This document shows positions 16,462-23,444 of a stretch of DNA of 43,881 nt, in pieces. The DNA is taken from positions 1-43,881 of the IMG/VR virus record IMGVR_UViG_3300029902_000001. The stretch is one strand, 5' to 3'. Below the pieces are notes generated by a model. It searched no databases. It was not told the DNA's origin and saw only the letters and a program-made list of their open reading frames with translations. The position numbers and the translations under genes were made by a program. The DNA comes from a virus. How positions within the stretch are numbered: the first letter of the stretch is position 1; each line of letters starts with the position of its first letter.

Positions 16462-16718
16462 GCTTCTCGCTCCAATATCTCCAAAGCTTTCGCATCGGTC
16501 GTGGCAACAAAATGTGGGCTTGTCGGTATGCGATACAACTGAATGCCATCTCCAAAGCGTTCAACGAACCACACGACGTTATTTTTGCTCACGAACTGTG
16601 CCTTGGGGTAGTTGTCCGTACCGTAGTACCAATGCGTGACATACACATTGTTGTGCATAGCCTGAAACAACTGTGGAAACCTGCGTTGAATTTCATCATG
16701 GAAACTCTCAGTCGGCAT
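16446..16718 (-). CDS. Hypothetical protein
   Basis: 90 residues from ATG 16718, chosen because GAGGAG lies seven bases upstream. An N-terminal helix (SFHDEIQRRFPQLFQAMH) is followed by strands (VYVTHWYYG, VVWFVERFGDGIQLYRI). It resembles its downstream neighbour in layout: helix, then Trp-rich strands with F-E/V-R-F/W-G, so the pair may be distant paralogues. Confidence 0.55.
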   Translation of the reverse strand: MPTESFHDEIQRRFPQLFQAMHNNVYVTHWYYGTDNYPKAQFVSKNNVVWFVERFGDGIQLYRIPTSPHFVATTDAKALEILEREAWCYR

Positions 16719-17004
16719 GTTCATTCTCCTCACAATTGAGTTTCTTCAACAAGGCATCTTCTGCTTTGGTGAGTAACCGACGTACAATAGTCGTTGTGGT
16801 GGTTTCTGAAACAAGTCGTGCTATCTCTGTGCGTTTGAATCCCTTTGCGCGATACAGCAAGACTTTTTTGTACTTCAATGGCAACTTCTTAAAAGCGCTT
16901 GCCACATCAATACGTTCGATACTTTGGTCGATATCTGAACTAGGGTGCTCCACCAAGTCAACCAATAGTTCACGGACTTGGGAACGCGTGTAGTCGTCGG
17001 TCAC
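16708..17004 (-). CDS. Sigma-70 region 4-like transcription factor
   Basis: 98 residues from GTG 17004. Residues 39-92 match sigma region 4: an FKKLPLKYKKVLLYRAKGFK helix pair, then the helix-turn-helix TEIARLVSETTTTTIVRRLL and a final helix (KAEDALLKKL). No region 2 is present, so it cannot be a full sigma factor; it may redirect host RNA polymerase or act as a repressor. It is the first gene downstream of a near-consensus promoter (17011-17039) whose predicted start falls at or next to the GTG, so the mRNA may be leaderless. Confidence 0.7.
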   Translation of the reverse strand: MTDDYTRSQVRELLVDLVEHPSSDIDQSIERIDVASAFKKLPLKYKKVLLYRAKGFKRTEIARLVSETTTTTIVRRLLTKAEDALLKKLNCEENEHAD

Positions 17005-17010
17005 TTCTCT

Positions 17011-17039
17011 ATTCTAACACATCACTCTCCGGATGTCAA
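17011..17039 (-). promoter_or_regulatory. Sigma-70 promoter of the polymerase/primase operon
   Basis: Reading the minus strand: TTGACA (17039-17034), 17-base spacer, TAGAAT (17016-17011). The predicted transcript start is near 17004. It likely drives the genes from 17004 down to 8250. Confidence 0.8.
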
Positions 17040-17074
17040 CCCTTCTTAAAAATTTGCCCCTACCAACTCTAACA

Positions 17075-17446
17075 TTACAAAACATGTAACATTTGTTGGC
17101 GTAGTTTTACTAATTCAAGCCAATCGTCGAAGTCCATGAGCACCATTTGCTTTTGCTGACCCTTTGGTTTTACAACAACTGCTCCGAGCTTTCCTAAAGT
17201 CTTTGCATTTCTCATGACTTTATTGAGCCAATTATACTCAACGCGGACAGCTTTTTCGTTGCCATCGATGGTTGGGAGGGGTGAGCGGACTTTACATTCG
17301 AGCAAGAACTGGTCAAGCAAGACATCAGAAGGATATTCTTTGTAAATACCGCTTCCTGGCTGGCGACGTGCTTCCAGACCGTGTGCTTGGGCTTTAGCTG
17401 CTACTAAGTTTTCGTGTGTTGTTCCGGTTACTCGTTGCTTGGACAT
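17075..17446 (-). CDS. Small PD-(D/E)XK nuclease, resolvase-like
   Basis: 123 residues, AGAGAGG before the ATG. The order is that of archaeal Hjc-like or VRR-NUC-type small nucleases: G(T)THENLVAAKAQAHGLEARRQPGSGIYKEYPSDVLLDQFLLECKVR in pieces, with Asp in PSDVLL, then the E-x-K pair in LLECKVR. After that comes a basic segment and a strand (GAVVVKPKGQQKQMVLM). Likely role: cutting branched or recombining DNA. The first 53 bases overlap a second nuclease gene. Confidence 0.65.
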   Translation of the reverse strand: MSKQRVTGTTHENLVAAKAQAHGLEARRQPGSGIYKEYPSDVLLDQFLLECKVRSPLPTIDGNEKAVRVEYNWLNKVMRNAKTLGKLGAVVVKPKGQQKQMVLMDFDDWLELVKLRQQMLHVL

Positions 17447-17909
17447 GGAAGACCTCTCTTGTATAGGATTGGGCAGTGATTGTTGCTATCGGTATACAAA
17501 AGCCGTTTGCGTGACCACCAGCGACGCTACGGAGTTCAGGCAAGACACGCGATGCGGCATCCACCGTGCCACGCGATTCATTGCATAGCCATTGTTGCAG
17601 TTCCGGCAGGTTCAGCAGGAACGAACGGTTCAACGCAGAAAAGTGGTAGAACCAGACTTGTGCACGGCTTTTCCAGACTGCCCCAGGCTTGCCAAACGCT
17701 GTGTGCTCAAAAAAGAAGTTACCGCTGGTTTTTGTATCGGTCTTGACTTCGTAGGTCCAACCATTTAGAACAAAATCAATGTCTTGTGCTTGGTACACTT
17801 TGTCTTGGCGCACATCAATTGCTTTGTTCTTGGTCAACTGAATGAATACTTCTTCGCCGATTTTTCCGATGTTTAGTTGCCTTGGGAACGGGTATGGGTT
17901 CTTTATCAA
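17394..17909 (-). CDS. PD-(D/E)XK-type nuclease
   Basis: 171 residues from TTG 17909, chosen because GAGGAG sits seven bases upstream. Core motifs: GKIGEEVFIQLTKNK (N-terminal helix with Glu), AQDIDFVLNGWTYEVKTDTKT (Asp, then the E-x-K pair). This is the restriction-endonuclease-like order. The C-terminal part (FCIPIATITAQSYTREVF) is beta-rich. It overlaps the genes on both sides. Could be a Holliday junction resolvase or a nicking nuclease. Confidence 0.6.
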   Translation of the reverse strand: MIKNPYPFPRQLNIGKIGEEVFIQLTKNKAIDVRQDKVYQAQDIDFVLNGWTYEVKTDTKTSGNFFFEHTAFGKPGAVWKSRAQVWFYHFSALNRSFLLNLPELQQWLCNESRGTVDAASRVLPELRSVAGGHANGFCIPIATITAQSYTREVFHVQATSNRNNTRKLSSS

Positions 17910-18108
17910 GTTCAATCTCCTCAATCGCACTTTCGTTTTCAACCAGCGGAATTTCGCGCCAGTAGCTACGTCCATTATCACCAATGCTGAGAACGTAAGA
18001 AAGGGTGCATTGTTCGCAGTGACGAATGATACGAATATCAAACGCCACCACGAAAGAATGACCAACCTTACTGCAAGGACTGCTTGGTAGGGCTGGTGGG
18101 TGCATCAT
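17815..18108 (-). CDS. Small basic hypothetical protein with a Cys pair
   Basis: Up to 97 residues if started at ATG 18108, but that start has a poor ribosome site and overlaps the upstream gene by 41 bases; GTG 18051 is a plausible alternative. Contains HCEQC, a strand WREIPLVENES, and a very basic end (KATKHRKNRRRS). It overlaps the nuclease gene by 95 bases in another frame. No family recognised. Confidence 0.45.
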   Translation of the reverse strand: MMHPPALPSSPCSKVGHSFVVAFDIRIIRHCEQCTLSYVLSIGDNGRSYWREIPLVENESAIEEIELDKEPIPVPKATKHRKNRRRSIHSVDQEQSN

Positions 18109-18457
18109 TTAACGGTGCCTCTTTGCTCACATTGGACTGACCTGCTTCGGGGGGATTCGCTGGTGCCATCGCATGCTCAGCTTCACCAACATTCGCAACT
18201 GGCTCATCACTGGCCACGCGAGGGTCGGCTTCCAAAGGCTTCGGCGCGGCAACCTGCTGCTGCTGCTCCTGGGTCAAATCGACTGCATTACGAACTGAGT
18301 TAAGCTCATCGTCGGCAAGCGGGGCTTCGTTACGATGTGGGTTCTCTTCCCCAGGCATAACCTGAGTTACCGCTGCTGGCTGGTTCTCTTCGGGGTTGTA
18401 ACTTTGGTTCAAAGTTACGGCCCCCTGAACATCTTCGCTGTTCGTAGGGTTAGACAT
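18068..18457 (-). CDS. Acidic, low-complexity protein
   Basis: 129 residues from ATG 18457 (AGGAG ten bases upstream). Almost wholly Pro, Glu, Asn, Ala and Gln, with a Gln run (TQEQQQQVAAP); no hydrophobic core, so it is probably disordered. It lies between the preceding 92-residue gene and the nuclease group. Possible DNA mimic or scaffold, but nothing proves it. Confidence 0.55.
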   Translation of the reverse strand: MSNPTNSEDVQGAVTLNQSYNPEENQPAAVTQVMPGEENPHRNEAPLADDELNSVRNAVDLTQEQQQQVAAPKPLEADPRVASDEPVANVGEAEHAMAPANPPEAGQSNVSKEAPLNDAPTSPTKQSLQ

Positions 18458-18728
18458 TTTGGGTGTGCTCCTGTGTTGTAGTAGTTGGCTCACTGGCCGT
18501 TTCATTAGCCGTTGGCGTTTCCTCCGGCATGTATTCTTTGATGCTTTCAATCGAGGTTTGTAAGCGTGCTTCGTCAAATGTTTCAGTGGTTTCGATGACA
18601 ACATAAGACTGGCCTAAACCAAAAGACTTACTTACATGTACCTCTGGTGCTAGATTGAATGTTTGAATCTCTCGCATGACTGCATCAGCTACACTGTCAC
18701 TCGTTACTGCGATGTGATACGTTCGCAT
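18450..18728 (-). CDS. Hypothetical protein with Thr/Glu-rich tail
   Basis: 92 residues. The ATG at 18728 is preceded by AGGAG. Residues 1-65 form a ferredoxin-like alternation (YHIAVTSDSVADAVMREI, YVVIETTETFDEARLQTSI); the last 25 residues are Thr/Glu/Pro-rich. It overlaps the next gene by eight bases. The 190 bases upstream (18729-18918) hold GC-rich short repeats (GGCCT, AGGGGCC) but no gene that I can support. Confidence 0.5.
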   Translation of the reverse strand: MRTYHIAVTSDSVADAVMREIQTFNLAPEVHVSKSFGLGQSYVVIETTETFDEARLQTSIESIKEYMPEETPTANETASEPTTTTQEHTQNV

Positions 18729-18918
18729 GACTACTCCTAGTTTTTATTCCCAGGGCCTCTATACGGCCTACAGGTGGCTTTGTTTGAGCAAAAGGTATCA
18801 GAGTGCCACTTTACCCCACAAGAAGCACTGGCGGTGAGTTGTTCGACCTTGTAGGGGCCTTTTGTGTTGTACGGAGCGTTTGTATTTGTTTGTGTTGTTT
18901 TGGTGTGAGTGCGTTTGA

Positions 18919-19080
18919 CTATCTACCAGTTTTCGTACTACGTAGCATACCAAGGGAAAGCATCTCTGGTACTGTGTGACATCGGCGTGTATTTGGATTG
19001 AATGTTCCGGTACGGTGACTATCGAAACCGTTGTTAGAATTGAAAACGGCTTTGCATTTGAAACAGGTTGAAACGGGCAT
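18919..19080 (-). CDS. FDXHR-type small zinc-binding protein
   Basis: 53 residues from ATG 19080 with AAGGAG upstream, too short for most gene callers. Contains CFKC, a GFDSHRTG segment and RRCH: the C-x-x-C ... F-D-x-H-R ... R-R-C pattern of a small putative zinc-binding family seen in many phages. It follows the helicase gene closely. Binding of nucleic acid or polymerase is a guess; the family has no proven role known to me. Confidence 0.75.
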   Translation of the reverse strand: MPVSTCFKCKAVFNSNNGFDSHRTGTFNPNTRRCHTVPEMLSLGMLRSTKTGR

Positions 19081-19093
19081 TTTTTTTTTCTCC

Positions 19094-20023
19094 TTATGCT
19101 ACTGCTGCTTTGACTGCTTCATCACGCACGATGGTTGTATCAACATAGGTCATCAGTGGCGGGTACCAAACAGCTGAGACCATTGCCGGACTTGGGCCGT
19201 TGCGTTGTTTCAACAGATGAAACTGTGCATCTTTTGGGTCACTCAAAAACTCTTCGGCAACTTTTGCATAGATGTCTGGTCGGTTGATTCCCCATACGTT
19301 TGAGGCATCTTGTTCAATTGTACCACTATCACGCAAGTCACTCAATTGCGGAGTATGGTCGCCGCGTTTTTCGACTTCACGGTTCATCTGCGCAAGAACC
19401 AGACCTGGGGCGACCTTCAAGCATACTTCGGTAAACATAGCACTGAGGTCACTTGTGCGCGAGTAGGCGTTTGCGGTACTGCCAGGACGGTAGGGCATCT
19501 TTTGTAGGTAGTCTACGCCAAACCACAATGTTGGCTTCTCAGGACTATTTGGCCCAGGACGTAGCCACGCCACCGTCTCATCAATGCTTGTTGGCTCTAG
19601 GTACTGGATTGGCAGTCGGGCCATATCGCGTGCAGCAGCAACATACGCACTTGCTTGCTCATCAGTCACACGACCCTCACGAATAGAACGCATCGGCACT
19701 CTGGACTTCATGCTCAAAATGCGTTGCTGTACACTTGCTGGCGACATCTCAGCAGAAACAATGCGAACGACCTTATCAATTTTGTTTTCCAAGGCCCATT
19801 CTGCGATGAAGAGTGCTATCTGACAGAGAAGCGCGGTTTTACCTACGCCTGGACGTGCCATGATAACTGTCATCTCTTCTTTGTGGATGCCACCAGTCAG
19901 TTGATTGAAGCCAGCAAACGGCCAGGGTATACCCCATACCGCGCCAGGATTCGCACGACGTTCTTGTAATCGGCTGACCAATTCTTTACTAACCTCAGCG
20001 GCGGTGAACACACGTTGTGGCAT
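19094..20023 (-). CDS. Replicative DNA helicase, DnaB-type RecA domain
   Basis: 309 residues from ATG 20023, joined to the initiator's stop as TGATG. Walker A is MARPGVGKTALL, followed by VSAEMSPASVQQRI. Walker B lies in WFGVDYLQKM, and the DnaB signature LSDLRDSGTIEQDAS is clear. The protein is shorter than bacterial DnaB (about 450) and seems to lack the N-terminal primase-binding domain, so contact with the phage primase may differ. Coupled translation with the initiator fits a loader-helicase pair. Confidence 0.9.
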   Translation of the reverse strand: MPQRVFTAAEVSKELVSRLQERRANPGAVWGIPWPFAGFNQLTGGIHKEEMTVIMARPGVGKTALLCQIALFIAEWALENKIDKVVRIVSAEMSPASVQQRILSMKSRVPMRSIREGRVTDEQASAYVAAARDMARLPIQYLEPTSIDETVAWLRPGPNSPEKPTLWFGVDYLQKMPYRPGSTANAYSRTSDLSAMFTEVCLKVAPGLVLAQMNREVEKRGDHTPQLSDLRDSGTIEQDASNVWGINRPDIYAKVAEEFLSDPKDAQFHLLKQRNGPSPAMVSAVWYPPLMTYVDTTIVRDEAVKAAVA

Positions 20024-20979
20024 CAAATTCCCCCTAAAGCTAAATGTGCGTACTTGGCACGATTGGCTATCCAACGCGCCTTGTCTTCTTCGGTCGGTTC
20101 TGTCAGTTCAAACGGCTTATCCATTTCTGATGATACCACGTGCTGCGGTGCTTTGGCAAGGGCTTCTTCTTGACGATTCTTCAAGACCTTCGACACATAT
20201 GATACGCCGAACTCTTGGTTGGTACGCACTTTTCGTTCTGCCAGTTCTTCAAGCAGCAACACCACGTCCTCAGCACAATCGTTGGTAAAGCGGAGCCATG
20301 TACGTGCCATCTCTTGCTGCAACGTGTATGGCGAGAGTTTCAATTCTGCCCAAGCGCGTAGCAACAACCCCACTTGCTCACGTCGGCGCAATTGATATGG
20401 ACTGCCTTGAATGTTTGTTGGACCTTCGCTCGACATCCTATCCGCATCGCACGCCAGCGTCAACAATGAAATAGGTTCTTCGATGTACTCAAATTGCTGT
20501 TCAGCGGGAATTACTTGAAGCGCATCGGGTATGATTTTCATACTCTTGGCCCCATTGGGGTGTATGGTTTTCATACAGTCAGCCTCCACAGGTGTATGAT
20601 TTTCATACACCCCCCCCTCTTGGGGTGTATGATTTTCATACACCCTAGTGCTTGGGGGTGTATGATTTTCATACACCTCAGCGGTGGGGGGTGTATGATT
20701 TTCATACACCTGGGGGGCTAGGGGTGTATGATTTTCATACAGGGGTGTATGGTTTTCATACAGGGGGTGTATGAAATTCATACAGGGGGGTGTATGATTT
20801 TCATACCATTGGGTAGGGTTTTCATACCCCAAATTTTTCAATTCTTTCAGGGCTGTGTAAATTGTTTGACGGTCCGTTGTGCCAATTCCTTGCATAATCG
20901 AAGCCACAGAGGTATCCTCAGCCTCGAAAAGAAGAAATAAAAGCACTTTTGCCGTTGAACCGCGCATGTTTTCAAACAC
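20023..20979 (-). CDS. Replication initiator / helicase loader with iterons in its gene
   Basis: 318 residues from GTG 20979 (TAGGAGG seven bases upstream). Residues 1-52 look like a winged helix (GSTAKVLLFLLFEAED, TDRQTIYTALKELKNLGYE). Residues 52-150 are a repetitive linker of YENHTP and related units, forced by the DNA iterons beneath. The C-terminal part (about 190-318) is helical and charged (LLRAWAELKLSPYTL, EEDKARWIANRAKYAHL) and may bind the helicase, as the C-terminus of lambda O or DnaD-type loaders does. The order winged helix, linker with origin, helicase-binding end mirrors lambda O, and a DnaB-type gene follows directly. No sequence match to O is claimed. Confidence 0.75.
   Translation of the reverse strand: MFENMRGSTAKVLLFLLFEAEDTSVASIMQGIGTTDRQTIYTALKELKNLGYENPTQWYENHTPPCMNFIHPLYENHTPLYENHTPLAPQVYENHTPPTAEVYENHTPPSTRVYENHTPQEGGVYENHTPVEADCMKTIHPNGAKSMKIIPDALQVIPAEQQFEYIEEPISLLTLACDADRMSSEGPTNIQGSPYQLRRREQVGLLLRAWAELKLSPYTLQQEMARTWLRFTNDCAEDVVLLLEELAERKVRTNQEFGVSYVSKVLKNRQEEALAKAPQHVVSSEMDKPFELTEPTEEDKARWIANRAKYAHLALGGI
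20529..20827. repeat. Iteron array, probable replication origin (11 dyad units)
   Basis: Core GTATGATTTTCATAC: two 6-base arms in perfect dyad around TTT. Starts: 20529, 20562, 20594, 20627, 20660, 20693, 20726, 20747, 20769, 20792, 20813 (last one degenerate). Spacings are 33, 32, 33, 33, 33, 33, then 21, 22, 23, 21, close to three and then two helical turns. G-rich runs fill the gaps. Units fall in two reading frames of the host gene, so DNA, not protein, is conserved. Likely initiator-binding sites. Confidence 0.85.
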
Positions 20980-21491
20980 CGCTCGCCTCCTATAAAAGCA
21001 GTTACGTAACTAATTACTAATTAAGCTTAAGTACGTTACTACTTTCTGACGACCAAAGGGAGTTAGAGAGTAGTAATGTTAAATAACTTGGACTTGGACT
21101 TGGTTGACCCACTTGGTATGTAACTTGGACTAGGTTAATTAGTTAGTTAGTTAGTTAGTTTATCAGTGAGGCAGCACGACCAACGGGAGTGATACCTCTC
21201 TGATACCCCTAGTCCTTGAAACTTGAACTTGGGAGACCAACCATATCTGGGTTACTTGACTTGGCTAGGCTCTTGCCGAATTGCTTGGTGGAGCACTAAG
21301 GCTTTGAATGGTTGTGTAACTTCGACCGTCGCCATACAAGGGTGGGTCTCTAGAGCGAAGCGACACAACAGCCCTAGAAAGCCTCTTGAAACGCTAAGTG
21401 GCATAATGGTACTACTTTCTCTGTAGAAACGTCTGTTGCCTCATGCTTCGACCTTCTAGGGGCATCTGTGATAGGGTGAGGGGGTGAAGTT
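20980..21491. other. Non-coding AT-rich region beside the iterons
   Basis: No convincing gene in about 510 bases. It holds palindromes GTTACGTAAC (21001-21010) and TTAAGCTTAA (21021-21030), the direct repeat TAATTA-C-TAATTA, six ACTTGG words (three in tandem at 21086-21103, then 21111, 21123 and 21259), and five tandem TTAG units. It lies upstream of the initiator GTG, so it should hold that gene's promoter, but I see no good -35/-10 pair. The AT-rich part could be the unwinding element of the origin. Confidence 0.5.
21139..21158. repeat. (TTAG)5 tandem repeat
   Basis: Five perfect TTAG units in an AT-rich stretch about 310 bases from the nearest iteron. Candidate unwinding element or slippage-prone repeat. 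Confidence 0.7.
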
Positions 21492-21519
21492 AAAGGCCCA
21501 CTCTTACGAATGGACCTTT
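21492..21519 (-). terminator. Hairpin after the Rad52-like gene
   Basis: On the minus strand AAAGGTCCA pairs with TGGGCCTTT (nine pairs, one G-U) around a ten-base loop, 23 bases after the stop at 21543. The U tract is short, so termination may be partial. The plus strand reads CCTTTTT after its version of the stem. Confidence 0.55.
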
Positions 21520-21542
21520 TTGAGAGTAAAACTGTTTGGGGG

Positions 21543-22244
21543 TTAAAACGTGTAGTCCTCTTCTTCAGGGTCAGCAATGGGGGCACTTACCCGACCAGCG
21601 GGGGCTTTGTTATCCATCAAGGCTTTCCACTGTGCAAAGGGCATTGCATTCACTTGCTCAGCAGTCAACCCGCGATACTTAGTCAGCACATTCATCTGGG
21701 CAGGAGATGGACGGAAACCTAGGTCGCCACTTGGTTGTGCATGCGCGGACTGGCTGGCTTGCTGTGGTGCAGGACTACGGGCGGGGTCAGCTTTGTCATA
21801 CAAGATTGAACCAAGCGCGGGGCCAAACTTCTTCGCTGCTCGACTCAATGCGTCACTCTCAGCGGCAGCAATAGCGGTATCGTGTTGAAGTGAGCCATCG
21901 CGGGTACTTGTGGCAACCGAACGCCCAACCCCAGGACGTGTAAAGCTCACAACAGTTCCGGTACTATCATCGATTGCAAACGCGGTAATCTCGACTGCGA
22001 CGCTGTAGATACCACGCTCGGTATCACTATGGCGGTCAATAATCCGCTCGGACCAGCCAAATACGCCAAAGATTTCAGTCAGCAAGCGCAGCGACGTATC
22101 CCAAGGCACATAGCTAAACATCTTGCCACCACTTCCAGGCACTTGCTGTAAGTCGGCATCATCAATTCGTTGGTTCAAGGCAGCGACAATTTCACTGACT
22201 AACTTGTAGCTGCTTAGTGTTTCGGTGGGTACTTTCGTGGGCAT
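21543..22244 (-). CDS. Rad52-like single-strand annealing protein
   Basis: 233 residues from ATG 22244 (GAGGAGAATTTACC upstream). The Rad52/22 core is clear: MFSYVPWDTSLRLLTEIFG, FGWSERII, YSVAVEITAF, then AIAAAESDALSRAAKKFGPALG. The C-terminus has a linker, a UBA-like helix block (TKYRGLTAEQVNAMPFAQW) and an acidic aromatic tail (DPEEEDYTF), like the tails of SSB proteins that recruit partners. No separate SSB gene was recognised, so the tail may serve that role. Likely works with the RecB/Cas4-like nuclease in recombination. It has its own promoter at 22288-22316. Confidence 0.85.
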   Translation of the reverse strand: MPTKVPTETLSSYKLVSEIVAALNQRIDDADLQQVPGSGGKMFSYVPWDTSLRLLTEIFGVFGWSERIIDRHSDTERGIYSVAVEITAFAIDDSTGTVVSFTRPGVGRSVATSTRDGSLQHDTAIAAAESDALSRAAKKFGPALGSILYDKADPARSPAPQQASQSAHAQPSGDLGFRPSPAQMNVLTKYRGLTAEQVNAMPFAQWKALMDNKAPAGRVSAPIADPEEEDYTF

Positions 22245-22287
22245 GGTAAATTCTCCTCTGTTTTGTAGCCTAACTTGGCTCACTAAC

Positions 22288-22316
22288 ATTGTATCACACC
22301 CGCACAAAAAAGTCAA
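22288..22316 (-). promoter_or_regulatory. Sigma-70 promoter of the Rad52-like gene
   Basis: On the minus strand: TTGACT (22316-22311), 17-base spacer, TACAAT (22293-22288). Back to back with the plus-strand promoter at 22321; the two -35 boxes form a dyad GTCAAG-AC-CTTGAC (22312-22325). Confidence 0.85.
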
Positions 22317-22320
22317 GACC

Positions 22321-22349
22321 TTGACAAAATGTGTTTGGTGTGTTACACT
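22321..22349 (+). promoter_or_regulatory. Sigma-70 promoter of the terminase small subunit gene
   Basis: TTGACA (22321-22326), 17-base spacer, TACACT (22344-22349), 33 bases before the ATG at 22382. It faces away from the Rad52-like gene promoter. Confidence 0.85.
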
Positions 22350-22381
22350 AGTTGTAATATTCTCTCTTGAAGGAAGCACTT

Positions 22382-22816
22382 ATGCCAAACGCAAAACCGC
22401 CAACATTTTCAGTTGTTCCATTGTCGGATGAAAGTCAAATAACCGCGCCACGTGTCGGACGTCCGCGCAAGTTAAAGATGCCACCTCTTCCCCAAGCGAT
22501 ACTTGACGGCATGACTGAATTGGAACACAAGCACTTCGACTATTTCCTAGAAAGTTTTCGTGACCAATACCCCGACCTTACCGCCGCCGACCAAATTATG
22601 TTGGTACAGGCAGCACTTGAATACATTAACACTCTGCGTGTGCAAGCAACCCAACTAAGTACCGGACAAGTGATTACGATGTCGCGTCAACACCCAGGTG
22701 TGCAAATGCGTGCCTACATGGACCAACTTTCAATCACACGTAAATCACGCAAGCCAACCGAACGTAGTGCAGAAGATGATACACGCGATTGGCTAACAGC
22801 ACTTAGTCAGGCTTAG
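22382..22816 (+). CDS. Terminase small subunit, P27-like
   Basis: 144 residues from ATG 22382 (GAAGGAAG upstream). P27 features: a GRPRKLK word near residue 25, PPLPQAILDGMTELEHKHF, PDLTAADQIMLVQAALEYI (the L-T-x-x-D helix), then HPGVQMRAYMDQLSI. It would bind pac/cos DNA and recruit the large subunit at 31538. Odd: it is alone on the plus strand, 9 kb from terL, with its own strong promoter. Its stop overlaps that of the convergent gene in TTAG, leaving no space for a terminator. A DNA-binding regulator is the alternative. Confidence 0.7.
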   Translation: MPNAKPPTFSVVPLSDESQITAPRVGRPRKLKMPPLPQAILDGMTELEHKHFDYFLESFRDQYPDLTAADQIMLVQAALEYINTLRVQATQLSTGQVITMSRQHPGVQMRAYMDQLSITRKSRKPTERSAEDDTRDWLTALSQA

Positions 22817-23124
22817 TTCAAGATAGTTGTATCTACACCTGCAAACGTATCTTGTGTGTGATAGCCTACTGTCGCACCTGGATGGCGCAAGAGAAATTCT
22901 TCTTGTGTAAACCACCCTTTATCTTGAATCGAGAGGTCTGCCAAGTTTGTTATAATTTCGTCGCTATTCTCGGCCTCAGCCACAAAATGAAAGCCAGTGA
23001 ATGTAAGTACTTGGTAGCCTAAATGGTTGCATGGTAGCCATCCTACAGCAACAATGAACTGGCCTTGCTCTAAGAAAACGACGTTCTGCTTGTCGGTTTG
23101 TGTTAATATCTCTGCTAAAGTCAT
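22813..23124 (-). CDS. Hypothetical protein
   Basis: 103 residues, GAGGCAG before the ATG. Alternating strands (NVVFLEQGQFIVAVGWL, GYQVLTFTGFHFVAEAE) and a Trp-Phe motif (GWFTQEEFLLRHPG). No family recognised. Ends tail to tail with the terminase small subunit gene. Confidence 0.55.
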   Translation of the reverse strand: MTLAEILTQTDKQNVVFLEQGQFIVAVGWLPCNHLGYQVLTFTGFHFVAEAENSDEIITNLADLSIQDKGWFTQEEFLLRHPGATVGYHTQDTFAGVDTTILN

Positions 23125-23140
23125 GTTGTCTGCCTCTTTC

Positions 23141-23398
23141 TTATACCCAGGTGGGCGTCTGTAGTGCCTGTGGCGGCGTTGGACGTGTTAAACGGTATTC
23201 GGGTATCACTTTACCATGCAAGGCACTCTGACGGGCATCGTAGCGCCTCCGTTGTATTTCACGTCGGGCTATGCGGTATGCCACGAACAAACGCAACCAT
23301 TTTGGCGTACCACGTGGAATAGCTGGCAAGTGCTGTTTGTTATGGTGGGTTGCACTTAACCCTATGCGCCCAAACATGAAAAATCGCTCTAATCGCAT
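23141..23398 (-). CDS. Small basic hypothetical protein
   Basis: 85 residues, AAAGGGAAGC before the ATG; an in-frame ATG eight codons later is possible. Strongly basic in the middle (RIARREIQRRRYDARQ), Pro/Thr-rich at the end. It could bind nucleic acid. A hairpin CTTTAG-ACAA-CTAAAG lies upstream at 23445-23460. Confidence 0.5.
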   Translation of the reverse strand: MRLERFFMFGRIGLSATHHNKQHLPAIPRGTPKWLRLFVAYRIARREIQRRRYDARQSALHGKVIPEYRLTRPTPPQALQTPTWV

Positions 23399-23444
23399 GC
23401 TTCCCTTTCGCCCCCAGGTACAACCCTAGGGGCATTTATAAACT

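Noticed and set aside
20529-20827. CRISPR array look-alike
   Set aside because: Repeats are only 15 bp, the gaps are short G-rich runs of 6-18 bases, and the whole lies in frame within a gene. It is an iteron array.
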